Source: Rhizobium sp. BK602 (lineage in GTDB: Bacteria > Pseudomonadota > Alphaproteobacteria > Rhizobiales > Rhizobiaceae). Taken from it: 64,000 nt of DNA. Of the stretch, positions 55,309 through 64,000 are shown in pieces (position 1 is the first letter of the stretch; every line of letters starts with the position of its first letter). The stretch lies in assembly GCF_014195095.1 (NCBI RefSeq), contig NZ_JACIBC010000003.1, forward strand, positions 679,810 to 743,809, read 5' to 3'. Under the pieces are notes generated by a model that saw nothing but the letters and a program-made list of their open reading frames with translations, was not told the origin of the DNA and made no database searches. The position numbers were made by a program, and so were the translations under genes.

Positions 55309-57678
55309 ATGCGAGATCTCCATCCGACGATCGCCGGAGTGCGGCCCCCTGCGGCGAGCATCATCCGCTATCCAGGCATCCCAACATTGCCGCCAAATAC
55401 GGAGCGCTACCGCTGCAAGGGCGGTGGATCGCTCGTCCTGCGCGTCCAGCCCGGCGATCATCTGACTGTGACGGACAGCGAGGGCGGACAGGTCTGTGAA
55501 CTGTCCTTCCTGGATGAAACGGGCAAATTCCAAGCCGCCGGCCTGGGAGCTGCTTTCACCAACACTGCCGAAGGGCTAAAATCCATCCTGTCTTCCGGCG
55601 ACGGGAGTGCCTCGCGAAGCCTCGCTGCCTTGCAGCGCCGTGGCGCCGATCTCTCCAAGGCAGGGGCTCTTCGCATCTTCGGCGCGGCATCGCCCGCCGG
55701 CAGCACCGCCGAACTCACGATCGCGCTGAAAGGCCTGCTGATTGTCGCGGCCCCGGGCGACGCGATGTCGCCGGAGGCGCAGGAGACCGTGACGCCGATC
55801 GAAGTCAGGGTCCGGCGCAGCCAACTCATTCGCGACTATGCCTCCGCCCTGCCGGAGCCCTTGGCCGATCCGATCGAGGATATCCGCATCAGGGCGGCAA
55901 CGGCGTCGGCCTATTTCGTCCGGGCCGGCGAGTTCATTCAGATCATCGATGTCTATGGCCGGCAGTGCACCGACTTTCAGGCATTCGCCGCCCGCAAGGT
56001 GGACAAGGGGCTCGATCTTGCGCTCGATTCCACCGTCACCCGCACGCTGCTCGGCCGCAGCTATCCGGCACCCGGCCTCCCCTCGAAAGCCTTCGACCGC
56101 GATTTCGAGCCGCTGGTGGAAATCGTGCAGGATACGGTCGGCCGCCACGATGCCTTCGCGACCGCCTGCAATGCACGCTATTACGACGATATGGGCTATC
56201 CCGGCCATGTGAATTGCACCGACAATTTCAACGCGGCGCTGGCGCCCTATGGCATTGCCGGCCGCAAGGGCTGGGAGGCGCTCAACTATTTCTACAACAC
56301 CAATATCGACCACAATAATCAGCTCTATCTCGACGAACCCTGGTCGCGGCCCGGCGATTATGTGCTGATGCGGGCGCTGACCGACCTCGTCTGCGTCTCC
56401 TCCTCCTGCCCCGATGATATCGACGCGGCGAACGGCTGGGACCCGACGGATATCCATGTCCGCACCTTTTCCGGAAAAGAGACATTCACACGAGCGGTGG
56501 CCTATCGCATGACCCCTGACGCCGACCCCGAACTGACGCGCGAAACCGCGTTCCACCCTCGCCTTTCCGCGCTGACGCGGGACTACACCGAATATCGCGG
56601 CTACTGGCTGCCGAACCGCTTTTCCTCGCAAGGGCCGGTCGAGGAATATTGGGCCTGCCGCGAGAAGGCCGCCGTCATCGACCTGTCGCCGCTGCGCAAG
56701 TTCGAGGTGACGGGACCGGATGCGGAGGAGCTGCTGCAATATTGCCTGACGCGCGACGTCCGCAAGCTGTCGACCGGCCAGGTGGTCTATTCCGCAATGT
56801 GCTACGAAAATGGCGGCATGATCGACGACGGCACGCTGTTCCGGCTCGGCGACAAGAATTTCCGCTGGATCGGCGGCGACGACTATAGCGGCATCTGGCT
56901 GCGCGAGCAGGCCGAGAAGAAGGGCTTCAAGGCCTGGGTCCGCTCATCCACCGACCAGATGCACAATATCGCCCTGCAGGGTCCGAAGAGCCGCGATATC
57001 CTCAAGGAGATCATCTGGACCGCGCCGCGCCAGCCGACGATCGGCGAACTGGAATGGTTCCGCTTCGCCGTCGGCCGCATCGGCCACTTCGAGGGCGCGC
57101 CGGTGGTCGTCTCGCGCACCGGTTACACCGGTGAGCTTGGCTATGAGATCTTCTGTCATCCAAAAGATGCCGTCGCCGTCTTCGACGCCGTCTGGAAGGC
57201 CGGCGAACCCCATGGGCTGAAGCCGATGGGGTTGGAGGCATTGGACATGGTGCGCATCGAAGCCGGCCTGATCTTCGCCCATCATGAATTCACCGACCAG
57301 ACCGACCCTTTCGAGGCCGGCATCGGCTTTACCGTGCCGCTGAAATCCAAGCAGGATGATTTCATCGGCCGCGAGGCGCTGATCCGCCGCAAGGAAAACC
57401 CACGCCATCTGATGGTCGGCCTCGACATAGAGGCGAACGAAGCGGTCGGACATGGCGATTGCATCCATATCGGCCGCGCCCAGATCGGCGTCGTCACCAG
57501 CGCCACGCGCTCGCCGATCCTTGGCAAGACCATCGCGCTTGCCCGCATCGATGTTCAGCATGCGGGCGTCGGCACTCAGGTCGAGGTCGGCAAACTCGAT
57601 GGCCAGCAGAAGCGGCTTCCCGCTGTCATCGTACCGCTATCGCATTACGATCCGCAGAAAACGCGGCCGCGTTCGTAA
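55309..57678 (+). CDS. tdm: trimethylamine-N-oxide demethylase
   Basis: 789 residues. The N-terminal half carries DUF1989-type metal-binding sequence in two segments (about 35-165 and 195-395, with Cys220, Cys287, Cys303, Cys362 and Cys367). The C-terminal half (about 430-789) is a GcvT/tetrahydrofolate-binding domain (DLSPLRKFEVTGPDAEELL, SRTGYTGELGYEIF, LRIEAGLIF-like VRIEAGLIF). This two-part architecture and length match Tdm, which splits TMAO into dimethylamine and formaldehyde, the latter captured by tetrahydrofolate. The ATG at 55309 has AGAGGA upstream; an ATG at 55264 is possible. Neighbouring tmm and dmm genes confirm the pathway. Confidence 0.9.
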   Translation: MRDLHPTIAGVRPPAASIIRYPGIPTLPPNTERYRCKGGGSLVLRVQPGDHLTVTDSEGGQVCELSFLDETGKFQAAGLGAAFTNTAEGLKSILSSGDGSASRSLAALQRRGADLSKAGALRIFGAASPAGSTAELTIALKGLLIVAAPGDAMSPEAQETVTPIEVRVRRSQLIRDYASALPEPLADPIEDIRIRAATASAYFVRAGEFIQIIDVYGRQCTDFQAFAARKVDKGLDLALDSTVTRTLLGRSYPAPGLPSKAFDRDFEPLVEIVQDTVGRHDAFATACNARYYDDMGYPGHVNCTDNFNAALAPYGIAGRKGWEALNYFYNTNIDHNNQLYLDEPWSRPGDYVLMRALTDLVCVSSSCPDDIDAANGWDPTDIHVRTFSGKETFTRAVAYRMTPDADPELTRETAFHPRLSALTRDYTEYRGYWLPNRFSSQGPVEEYWACREKAAVIDLSPLRKFEVTGPDAEELLQYCLTRDVRKLSTGQVVYSAMCYENGGMIDDGTLFRLGDKNFRWIGGDDYSGIWLREQAEKKGFKAWVRSSTDQMHNIALQGPKSRDILKEIIWTAPRQPTIGELEWFRFAVGRIGHFEGAPVVVSRTGYTGELGYEIFCHPKDAVAVFDAVWKAGEPHGLKPMGLEALDMVRIEAGLIFAHHEFTDQTDPFEAGIGFTVPLKSKQDDFIGREALIRRKENPRHLMVGLDIEANEAVGHGDCIHIGRAQIGVVTSATRSPILGKTIALARIDVQHAGVGTQVEVGKLDGQQKRLPAVIVPLSHYDPQKTRPRS

Positions 57679-57686
57679 AGAATTGT

Positions 57687-58295
57687 TTATTCGGCCTTGC
57701 GCTGCGCATTCGAGATCGCCCGCGCCGCCTCTTCCGAGGAATTGGCAAGCGTGCGCATTTCGGCCGCAAGCACCGCAAAACCCGACCCCGCCGTTCCGGC
57801 TCTCGCCGCCTCGATACCGGCATTGACCGCGAGCAATTTCAGGTAGCGCAATGATTGCAGGATCTCGCCGGTCTTCGACGCCGTCACCCGCATGTCCGCC
57901 GTCTGCTCATCGATGCGCTGATAGAGCGACTCGATGTTGATGATGCTGCCTTCGAGATAGAGCAGCTCTCCGGCTTCGTCCCAGACACCGCCGCCGGTTT
58001 CCGTCACCCAGATGAAGTGGCCTTCGTTGTGACGAATGCGATATTCCATCGTCCAGTCGGTGCGGCTTTCCAGCGCCTTGCCGACGACCTCGTCCATGAC
58101 GGGCACATCCTCCTCGCACATGATCGAGGTGAAGGTTCGCGTTCGATTGCCGATGATCTCATCGGCGGGATAGCCGAAAATGCGTTCGATGCCGTCGGTC
58201 ATCTCCAGCATCGTATAATTCTCATCGGCGCGGCAGCGATAGAGAAAGCCGTTCATGCGGCCGAGAATGCTTGTTTGAAAATCCATGAAAGCCAT
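57687..58295 (-). CDS. short PAS protein with minimal chemoreceptor tip
   Basis: 202 residues. A PAS domain (about 10-125: IERIFGYPADEIIGN, EYRIRHNEGHFIWV) is followed directly by a short methyl-accepting-protein hairpin (about 145-202: LLAVNAGIEAARAGTAGSGFAVLAAEMRTLANSSEEAARAI). There is no membrane span, HAMP domain or full-length coiled-coil; the signalling part is about 60 residues where normal receptors have several hundred. It is convergent with tdm (8 bp) and lies after tmm on the same strand. It may tie amine metabolism to chemotaxis. An ATG at 58286 is an alternative start. Confidence 0.78.
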   Translation of the reverse strand: MAFMDFQTSILGRMNGFLYRCRADENYTMLEMTDGIERIFGYPADEIIGNRTRTFTSIMCEEDVPVMDEVVGKALESRTDWTMEYRIRHNEGHFIWVTETGGGVWDEAGELLYLEGSIINIESLYQRIDEQTADMRVTASKTGEILQSLRYLKLLAVNAGIEAARAGTAGSGFAVLAAEMRTLANSSEEAARAISNAQRKAE

Positions 58296-58401
58296 GCCCG
58301 AAGAAAAAGGTTGCGGATCAACTTGCTTCGTCTCGTCTCGAACATGCCGGCAAGGGACGCGGCATGCGCCCCTTGCCGGTTACGCAATACTTGGGAGGAA
58401 A

Positions 58402-59739
58402 TCAGTTGCGCAGATATTCCTCCATGGAATCGTCAAGCGCATCGACCCAGGGCGTGTGATGCTTGGGCGACATGTTGCCGGTCATCAGCGAACGATAGGC
58501 ATGGTCGCGGAAGCCCATGATGCTCTCGGCCTTGTGGTGTTCCCATTCCATGAAGGTCTTGTTCGTGCCCTCGATATCGAAGCTCGGATAATCGGTTTCG
58601 GCGAGCAACTCCTTCACATAGTCGCCCTGATACCAGATCATCTGCTCGGCATCCTCGAGCGTTTCCTCGCGGGCGCGCCATTTGTCGAAGTTTGCCTGCA
58701 ACTCTTCTTCCGGTGGCAGCTTGATCCGGCCCAGCATGACATCACGGGCCCACCAGGCCTGCACATCGAACATGTTGAAGGTGTAGAACTGGTCCTGCAT
58801 GCCGATGTAGAAAAGCTGCGGGTTCTTGTCGAAAATCACGCCCTTGTAGAGGTGATCGGCCCAGAGCCGGTTGGCGGTCTTGAGGCGCAGTTCGTCCGGC
58901 AGGAAGGGGAAGTGGTGCTGATAGCCTGTGCACAGGATCAGCGCGTCCACCTCCTTTTTCGAGCCGTCGAGGAAGTGCGCCGTCTTGTTTTCGAGCCTGG
59001 TCAGCAACGGCCGTTCCTCGAAATTCTCCGGCCATTTGAAGCCCATCGGCTTCGAGCGGTAGCTCGTGGTCACCGACTTCGCGCCGTATTTCCAGCATTG
59101 CGAACCGATATCCTCGGCGGAATAGCTGCGGCCGACGATCAGCACGTCCTTGCCCTTGAATTCCAGCGCGTCGCGGAAGTCGTGCGCATGCAGCACCCGG
59201 CCGTTGAAGGTCTTCACACCCTCGAAATAGGGCACGTTCGGCGTCGAGAAATGGCCGTTGGCGACGACGACATAGTCGAATTCCTCGTCATACATCCGGT
59301 CCTCGACACGGTCATGCGCCGTCACCGTGAACTTCTTCGTCTCCTCGTCGAAGCGCACCATGCGCACCGGCGTGCTGAAGCGCACCCATTTGCGCACATC
59401 GGCCTTCTCGACGCGACCCTTGATATAGTCCCAGAGCACGGCGCGCGGCGGATAGGAGGCGATCGGCTTGCCGAAATGCTCTTCGAAAGAGTAATCGGCA
59501 AATTCGAGGCATTCCTTGGGGCCGTTCGACCAGAGATAGCGATACATGCTGCCATGGACCGGTTCGCCATATTCGTCGAGGCCGGTGCGCCAGGTGTAAT
59601 TCCAAAGCCCGCCCCAATCGGACTGCTTTTCGTAGCAGACGACCTCCGGGATCGCGGCGCCCTTCTGGGCCGCCGACTGGAAGGCCCGCAACTGGGCCAA
59701 GCCGGAAGGACCGGCGCCGATGACGGCAACTCTTGTCAT
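58402..59739 (-). CDS. tmm: trimethylamine monooxygenase
   Basis: 445 residues, class B flavin monooxygenase. FAD motif GAGPSG at 8-13, FMO motif [11 protein letters not shown] at 178-188, NADPH motif VGRSYSAED at 202-210, and [11 protein letters not shown] near 320. The long shared blocks [20 protein letters not shown] and [14 protein letters not shown] are those of bacterial Tmm. It oxidises trimethylamine to trimethylamine N-oxide with NADPH and oxygen, the substrate of tdm. GGGG lies eight bases before the ATG. It follows dmmC by 68 bp on the same strand. Confidence 0.93.
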   Translation of the reverse strand: MTRVAVIGAGPSGLAQLRAFQSAAQKGAAIPEVVCYEKQSDWGGLWNYTWRTGLDEYGEPVHGSMYRYLWSNGPKECLEFADYSFEEHFGKPIASYPPRAVLWDYIKGRVEKADVRKWVRFSTPVRMVRFDEETKKFTVTAHDRVEDRMYDEEFDYVVVANGHFSTPNVPYFEGVKTFNGRVLHAHDFRDALEFKGKDVLIVGRSYSAEDIGSQCWKYGAKSVTTSYRSKPMGFKWPENFEERPLLTRLENKTAHFLDGSKKEVDALILCTGYQHHFPFLPDELRLKTANRLWADHLYKGVIFDKNPQLFYIGMQDQFYTFNMFDVQAWWARDVMLGRIKLPPEEELQANFDKWRAREETLEDAEQMIWYQGDYVKELLAETDYPSFDIEGTNKTFMEWEHHKAESIMGFRDHAYRSLMTGNMSPKHHTPWVDALDDSMEEYLRN

Positions 59740-59807
59740 GAAGCATTCCCCTTCTCGATTGTATCGAAGTTCTTATCGCATGCAGTCGTCCGAGGCGGCG
59801 TTCGGCC

Positions 59808-60848
59808 TCAATCCGGGAAGATACCGGGGCTGGTCGGCGCCCCGTCGTCATATTTGGAAAGCCAGTCGATCGTCGTCTGGCGGTAGCGGGTCAGGCCCTT
59901 GTAGTCGATGAGCTCGGGCGGCAGCGTGCGCAGCACGCGCGGGAAGCGGCGCGCCCATTTCGGCACGGTCACGAGCTCCTCCATGTTCATCAGATAGCAG
60001 CGGATGACGAAGAGGATGGCGTTGGAGCGCGGCAGGCGCCAGAGGCTTTGCAGCTCGACACGAAGATGCACCTTCTCGCCGACATTCTGCGGCGTCACCG
60101 TCAGGCGGTCCGGGCCCCATTTCGGATAGTTCTCCGGGCTGGTGTCGAGGCGCGGATTGATCGTCATCGTCCAGTTGAAGCGGCGCGTCGGCTTGCCCTG
60201 CTGCAAATTTAACAGGAATTTCAGCGCGCGGTCGAAGACGCCGATCTGGTGAGCGAGCGGCACTGGCCCGTGCCATTCCATGAAGTTCATGCCGATGTCG
60301 AAATCGAGCGACCAGTCGGCCTGGGTCGTGACCATGCCGGCGTCCATCCAGAGATTGTTATCGCGCTGGTCGACGATGCAGAAATCGCCCTGGGCCTGGC
60401 GGGTGATGTATTCGAACGGTTCGTAGGGCAGTGTCGACGCATCGCCGAAGGTGAACGTGTCGTCGATGCCGAGCGGGCGGTTGATCCAGCGCCACTGGTC
60501 GCCATTCCTGATCAGCGTAAAATGCTCGGGATAGCCGGCAGCCTGCTCCTCCATCAGAAGCTCCAGCGTATCCCATTGCGCCGTCATCATGTGCGGCAGC
60601 GCCTGATAGCGCAGCGGATCTTCCTTCAGCACCAGCGCCCGGTCGCGCATCTCGGCGACATAATGCTCGTCGACATCGATCAGGCTTTCATAGACGGTGC
60701 CGGCCTGCCCTTTCACATGCGGTTCCATGTTGACGGAATACATGTACTCGTCGCGATCGAAAGGGAACGGGAAGCGCCGGATGTTCTCCGGACTGTTGCG
60801 ATAGCTAAAATCGTCCCGGAAGGTTTCCTGCTTGAAGGCGATTGCCAT
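59808..60848 (-). CDS. dmmC: dimethylamine monooxygenase heme-dependent subunit (DUF3445)
   Basis: 346 residues of the DUF3445 / heme-dependent oxidative N-demethylase family (KEDPLRYQALPHMM, WRWINRPLGIDDTFTFGD, NFMEWHGPVPLAHQIG, RVELQSLWRLPRSNAILFVIRCYL). The ATG at 60848 has AGGAG seven bases upstream; the ATG at 60854 sits too close to it. The order dmmD-A-B-C identifies it as the catalytic subunit that demethylates dimethylamine to methylamine and formaldehyde. Confidence 0.88.
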   Translation of the reverse strand: MAIAFKQETFRDDFSYRNSPENIRRFPFPFDRDEYMYSVNMEPHVKGQAGTVYESLIDVDEHYVAEMRDRALVLKEDPLRYQALPHMMTAQWDTLELLMEEQAAGYPEHFTLIRNGDQWRWINRPLGIDDTFTFGDASTLPYEPFEYITRQAQGDFCIVDQRDNNLWMDAGMVTTQADWSLDFDIGMNFMEWHGPVPLAHQIGVFDRALKFLLNLQQGKPTRRFNWTMTINPRLDTSPENYPKWGPDRLTVTPQNVGEKVHLRVELQSLWRLPRSNAILFVIRCYLMNMEELVTVPKWARRFPRVLRTLPPELIDYKGLTRYRQTTIDWLSKYDDGAPTSPGIFPD

Positions 60849-60877
60849 GTCCATTCTCCTGGGTATCGGTTCGGTGC

Positions 60878-61843
60878 CTACAGGTCGAGATGCAGCGCAC
60901 GTCCCTCGAAGCGGGAGACGCAGATCATCACCTTGCGGCCGGAAGCCTTTTCTTCCTCGCTCAGATAGACGTCGTGGTGCAGAAGCTTGCCGTCGCAGAC
61001 GGCAACGCCGGTTTCGCACTGACCACAGGCGCCGCCGCGACAGAGGAAGGGCGCGTCGACACCCGCCGCCTCGATCGCCTCCAGCATGCTTTCATGATGG
61101 CCGACATGGACGGTCTTGCCGGATTGCGTCAATTCGATCGAGAAGGGCTTGCCGGGCTGCGAGGACAGGAAGCGTTCGGAATGCAGGTTCTGCTCCGGCC
61201 AGCCGGCCTCCAGACCAGTCCTCATCACGCCGTCGATCATGCCCGAGGGGCCGCAGACGTAGAGATGCGTGCCGAGCGGCTGGCTGTCGAGCAGACGGGC
61301 AACGGGAATGAAGTTCTTTTCCGCGTCGCAATAGATCTTCACCCGATGCGGGCCGTAGCGCGCGACCAGCTCCTGGCAATAGGCGCCGCGATCGAGCGAA
61401 CGCACCGCATAATGCAGCTCGAAATTGGCGCCCTCGCGGGAAAACTGCTCCATCATCGCAATGAAGGGTGTGATGCCGATGCCGCCGGCGATCAGCAGAT
61501 GCTTGCGGCCACGCCAATCCGGCTGGAAGAGATTGACCGGATAGCTGACCCTGAGTTCGTCGCCTTCGCTGACCTTCTCATGCATGAAGGTCGAACCACC
61601 GCGCGACTCCTCCACATGCAGCACGCTGACCTCGTAGCCTGAGCAATCATGCGGCGGCGACATCAGCGAATAGGCGTTGCGCCTGACATGGCCTGCATCG
61701 TTCATCGAAACGATCACATGCGCGCCACCGGAAAAATAAGGCATAGGCTTGCCGTCGAGGCGTTCGAAACGGAAGCGTTTGATCCGATGCGCCACCGGCG
61801 TCACCTTCGTCACGCGGACAGGAATTTCAGTACCACCGCTCAC
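60878..61843 (-). CDS. dmmB: dimethylamine monooxygenase reductase subunit
   Basis: 321 residues, phthalate-dioxygenase-reductase type. FMN/FAD domain with RRNAYSLMSPP, nucleotide-binding LIAGGIGITPFIAM and YVCGPSGMID, and a C-terminal plant-type 2Fe-2S domain with Cys268, Cys273, Cys276 and Cys308. It passes electrons from NAD(P)H to the heme subunit. The GTG start overlaps the dmmA stop by four bases and has GAGGAG eight bases upstream. Confidence 0.9.
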   Translation of the reverse strand: MSGGTEIPVRVTKVTPVAHRIKRFRFERLDGKPMPYFSGGAHVIVSMNDAGHVRRNAYSLMSPPHDCSGYEVSVLHVEESRGGSTFMHEKVSEGDELRVSYPVNLFQPDWRGRKHLLIAGGIGITPFIAMMEQFSREGANFELHYAVRSLDRGAYCQELVARYGPHRVKIYCDAEKNFIPVARLLDSQPLGTHLYVCGPSGMIDGVMRTGLEAGWPEQNLHSERFLSSQPGKPFSIELTQSGKTVHVGHHESMLEAIEAAGVDAPFLCRGGACGQCETGVAVCDGKLLHHDVYLSEEEKASGRKVMICVSRFEGRALHLDL

Positions 61844-62445
61844 AGGAACAACTCCTCGGGATCAGGGGCGCTGCCCGGTTCTTCCGCATCGATATTGACG
61901 CCCTGGAAGGCGCCGAGCCGGCGCGAATAATGGTCGCGCACCAAGAGCGGGAGTCCGCAATGGCCACAGGCGACGGGGCTATGGGTGACATCCTCGGTGA
62001 TGCCCTTGCAATGGACGCATTGCACGCGCCGCGCCAACGAGCCGCGATGTTCGGTGACGATCGAGGCATGGTCCATACCGTAGTCGAGCGCCACCATCAT
62101 CGTCTGGCCGATGAAGCCCTCCGTGCCGGCAATATAGAGCCGGGTGCCCATATGGGCTGTTGCCAGCGACCCCTTAAGGCGAAAGAGCAGCGTGGCGATC
62201 GTCGGCGCCACGAAAAACATGTCGGCCCCGAGCCCGCGCAGCGCCTCGTCGTGGCCGGTGCCTTGTGAGCCGCGCGCGACATACAGGATCTCGCTGCGCG
62301 ACAGGACGGTATCGTCAAGGGAGGACTTCTGGTCGAGGAGGGCGTTGGCGCCCTCTCCTTCAAGCGCGAAGAGGTGCCGGCGGGCATGCGGCTGGATCGT
62401 GAGACCTCGGTAGACCGGTCGGCTCTTGATGCCTTCGACAAGCAT
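61840..62445 (-). CDS. dmmA: dimethylamine monooxygenase subunit DmmA
   Basis: 201 residues. The body is an alpha/beta domain (RLYIAGTEGFIGQTMMVALDYG) resembling a reductase nucleotide-binding lobe. The C-terminal part is a zinc-ribbon-like or rubredoxin-like cluster of four cysteines (Cys143, Cys146, Cys160, Cys163). The family is known only from dmm operons. AAGGAGG lies six bases before the ATG. The stop is coupled to dmmB. Confidence 0.87.
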   Translation of the reverse strand: MLVEGIKSRPVYRGLTIQPHARRHLFALEGEGANALLDQKSSLDDTVLSRSEILYVARGSQGTGHDEALRGLGADMFFVAPTIATLLFRLKGSLATAHMGTRLYIAGTEGFIGQTMMVALDYGMDHASIVTEHRGSLARRVQCVHCKGITEDVTHSPVACGHCGLPLLVRDHYSRRLGAFQGVNIDAEEPGSAPDPEELFL

Positions 62446-62455
62446 GGGCGCCTCC

Positions 62456-63589
62456 TTAACCGATGGCCGTCCTCTTCTTCTTGTCCGGATCGTCGAAGGG
62501 CAGCGTATGGGCGATGGCGCTCGCCTTGAGGGTCTTGCCGCGCACTTCGAGCTTTGTCCCCTGCACCGCCTTGTCGACGTCGAGCCGGACGATCGCCATG
62601 GATTTTTTCGTCAGGGTCGAATAGCTCGGGCAAGTGATGACGCCCACTTTCTTGCCCTCGTAGAAGACCTCGTCGCCAAGGTCGGCGGGACCGTCGGCAT
62701 CGATCAGCAGACCGAAGATCTTGAAACGTTCCTTGCCCTTGAGACGCGCATGTTCCTCGGCGCCGCGGAAGCCGGTCTTGCCGGGGCTGACAGTGAAATC
62801 GAGGCCGAGTTCCCACAGGCTGTCGCCGGGCGGCTGGTCGGCGAAGGGATACATCTGTGAGTTATCGTAGGGGTAAAAGAGCAGGTAGCTTTCGACGCGC
62901 AGCATGTCGAGAACGCTGAAGCAGCAGGGGATGATCCCCATCTCCTTGCCTTCCGCAACGATACGGTCCCAGACCATCGGCGCGTCCTGGCCGCGCACGA
63001 AGATTTCGTAACCGCGCTCGCCGGTATAGCCGGTGCGCGAGATCATCACCGGCACGCCGAACAGCGTCGTCTGCATGTGATGGAAATATTTGAGATCGCG
63101 GATGCCGGGTACATATTTGGCAAGATAATCCACCGCGACCGGGCCTTGCAGCGACAGATCGTGCAGGTCGTCATCGAAGAGGACTGCACAGTTGCGGCCA
63201 GCCGCCTGCTTGACGATTTCCTCGTGGCCGGAGCCGGAGCCGTGCACCAGCATCCAGGAGTTCGGACCGGTGCGGTAGACGATGCAATCCTCGGTGAAAT
63301 GGCCACGGTCGTTCAGCATGCAAGCGTAGACCGAGCGGCCAGGATAGATCTTTGCCATGTCGCGGGTGGTAATATAATCAAGGACGGCGATCGCATGCGG
63401 ACCAACCAGATGCACCTTCTTGAGGCCGGAAACATCCATGATCCCGGCCTTGGTGCGGATCGCGACATGCTCTTCCGACATGTCCTTCTCGTAGGTCCAG
63501 GCGGTTCCCATGCCGCTCCAATCCTCGAGTTTCGATCCCAAAGCACGATGCCGATCCGCCAAGGCGGAGAAACGCCATGATAATGCCAT
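62456..63589 (-). CDS. dmmD: GcvT-like aminomethyltransferase of the dmm operon
   Basis: 377 residues, GcvT fold: MDVSGLKKVHLVGPHAIAVLDYITTRDM, VISRTGYTGERGYEIF-like ISRTGYTGERGYEIF, and a C-terminal barrel (GVITCPSYSTLTKKSMAIVRLD). It is the first gene of dmmDABC and probably transfers the C1 unit released from dimethylamine to tetrahydrofolate. GAGGGA lies five bases before the ATG. It is a distant relative of the C-terminal half of Tdm. Confidence 0.88.
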   Translation of the reverse strand: MALSWRFSALADRHRALGSKLEDWSGMGTAWTYEKDMSEEHVAIRTKAGIMDVSGLKKVHLVGPHAIAVLDYITTRDMAKIYPGRSVYACMLNDRGHFTEDCIVYRTGPNSWMLVHGSGSGHEEIVKQAAGRNCAVLFDDDLHDLSLQGPVAVDYLAKYVPGIRDLKYFHHMQTTLFGVPVMISRTGYTGERGYEIFVRGQDAPMVWDRIVAEGKEMGIIPCCFSVLDMLRVESYLLFYPYDNSQMYPFADQPPGDSLWELGLDFTVSPGKTGFRGAEEHARLKGKERFKIFGLLIDADGPADLGDEVFYEGKKVGVITCPSYSTLTKKSMAIVRLDVDKAVQGTKLEVRGKTLKASAIAHTLPFDDPDKKKRTAIG

Positions 63590-63748
63590 TTCGTTCCCTC
63601 GTTTTCTTCTATGGAATATTTATTTCCTGACTATATTCGTCTTTCGCGCCTTGGCAAGCTGATGGCCAAGGTTTTTTGTCTCCTTGCGCGGCTCCGCGCG
63701 CATTCGATTTCGCAGCCGGCAAACCGACGGCGAAGTCGCTTATCGCAC

Positions 63749-64000
63749 TCACCCCATCCTCTCGGACGCATAGCTTCCCGGGCTTGCCGGGAAGACGATG
63801 GTGCGGTTGCCGTTGAGGAAGGTGCGGTAGTGGATATGCGCATGGATGGCGCGTGCCAGCACCTGGCTCTCCACGTCCCGGCCGATCGACACATAATCCT
63901 CCGCCGACTGCGCATGCGTGATCCGCGCCGTGTCCTGCTCGATGATCGGTCCCTCGTCCAGATCCGCCGTCACATAATGCGCCGTCGCCCCGATCAGCTT
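63749..64000 (-). CDS. purU: formyltetrahydrofolate deformylase (C-terminal end)
   Basis: The last 83 residues are present; the gene runs off the window. The end reads [20 protein letters not shown], then [24 protein letters not shown] and a [23 protein letters not shown] tail, which is characteristic of PurU. It hydrolyses 10-formyl-tetrahydrofolate to formate, completing C1 oxidation from methylamines. A 159-bp gap with an AT-rich stretch separates it from dmmD, which probably has its own promoter there. Confidence 0.9.
   Translation of the reverse strand, partial: KLIGATAHYVTADLDEGPIIEQDTARITHAQSAEDYVSIGRDVESQVLARAIHAHIHYRTFLNGNRTIVFPASPGSYASERMG

Overview
The window is high-GC DNA with tightly packed operons, many four-base stop/start overlaps and several GTG/TTG starts. 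It is almost filled with ABC importers and catabolic genes. An aceA gene paired with a short-chain fatty-acyl type regulator, LuxR 'solo' signalling, NuoE-type helix-hairpin-helix repeats and dimethylamine monooxygenase genes all point to a plant- or soil-associated alphaproteobacterium, most likely of the Rhizobiaceae. This is inferred from gene content only. I saw no rRNA, tRNA, CRISPR array or insertion sequence.

Layout. (1) 1-10.3 kb: the end of an oxyR-type gene, a small LprI-like protein, then a peptide/plant-signal locus. It has an ornithine cyclodeaminase-like gene, a proline iminopeptidase, a LuxR solo with the residue signature of plant-responsive LuxR proteins, a second iminopeptidase and a complete dipeptide-type ABC importer. 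(2) 10.5-14.6 kb: small envelope proteins, an OmpA/BON protein with a repeat-bearing membrane partner, and an isoprenylcysteine-methyltransferase-like protein. (3) 14.8-17.9 kb: the glyoxylate-bypass pair (divergent regulator and isocitrate lyase). (4) 18-25.7 kb: a two-component system divergent from a sugar ABC importer with an SMP-30 lactonase. (5) 25.7-33.5 kb: a GntR regulator with two winged-helix domains, and uxaB-like, amino-acid-type ABC importer, lgoD-like and uxaA genes, which together form an L-galactonate to 2-keto-3-deoxygluconate route.

(6) 33.5-52.5 kb is the most unusual part. Two large operons diverge from a 351-bp region carrying two copies of the palindrome CTGTATATACAG, a plausible operator for the HutC-like repressor encoded in one of them. 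Each operon encodes a quaternary-ammonium (OpuB/ProU-like) ABC importer, a histidine-ammonia-lyase homologue that has lost the Ala-Ser-Gly triad needed for the MIO cofactor, a CoA-transferase, an enoyl-CoA hydratase and a 3-hydroxyacyl-CoA-type dehydrogenase. The CoA enzymes come from different protein families in the two operons. (7) 52.6-53.1 kb: a ParD antitoxin and a frameshifted ParE toxin. (8) 53.3-64 kb: an amino-acid/amine permease, trimethylamine-N-oxide demethylase (tdm), a short PAS/chemoreceptor-like protein, trimethylamine monooxygenase (tmm), dimethylamine monooxygenase dmmDABC, and the end of purU.

Proposed logic (inference): aromatic or imidazole amino-acid betaines are imported. 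MIO-less lyases of the ergothionase type eliminate trimethylamine from them. The aryl-acrylate products are degraded as CoA thioesters by two parallel enzyme sets. The released trimethylamine is demethylated stepwise by Tmm, Tdm and Dmm, with C1 units passing through tetrahydrofolate to PurU. I know of no described locus joining these parts, but I could not search.
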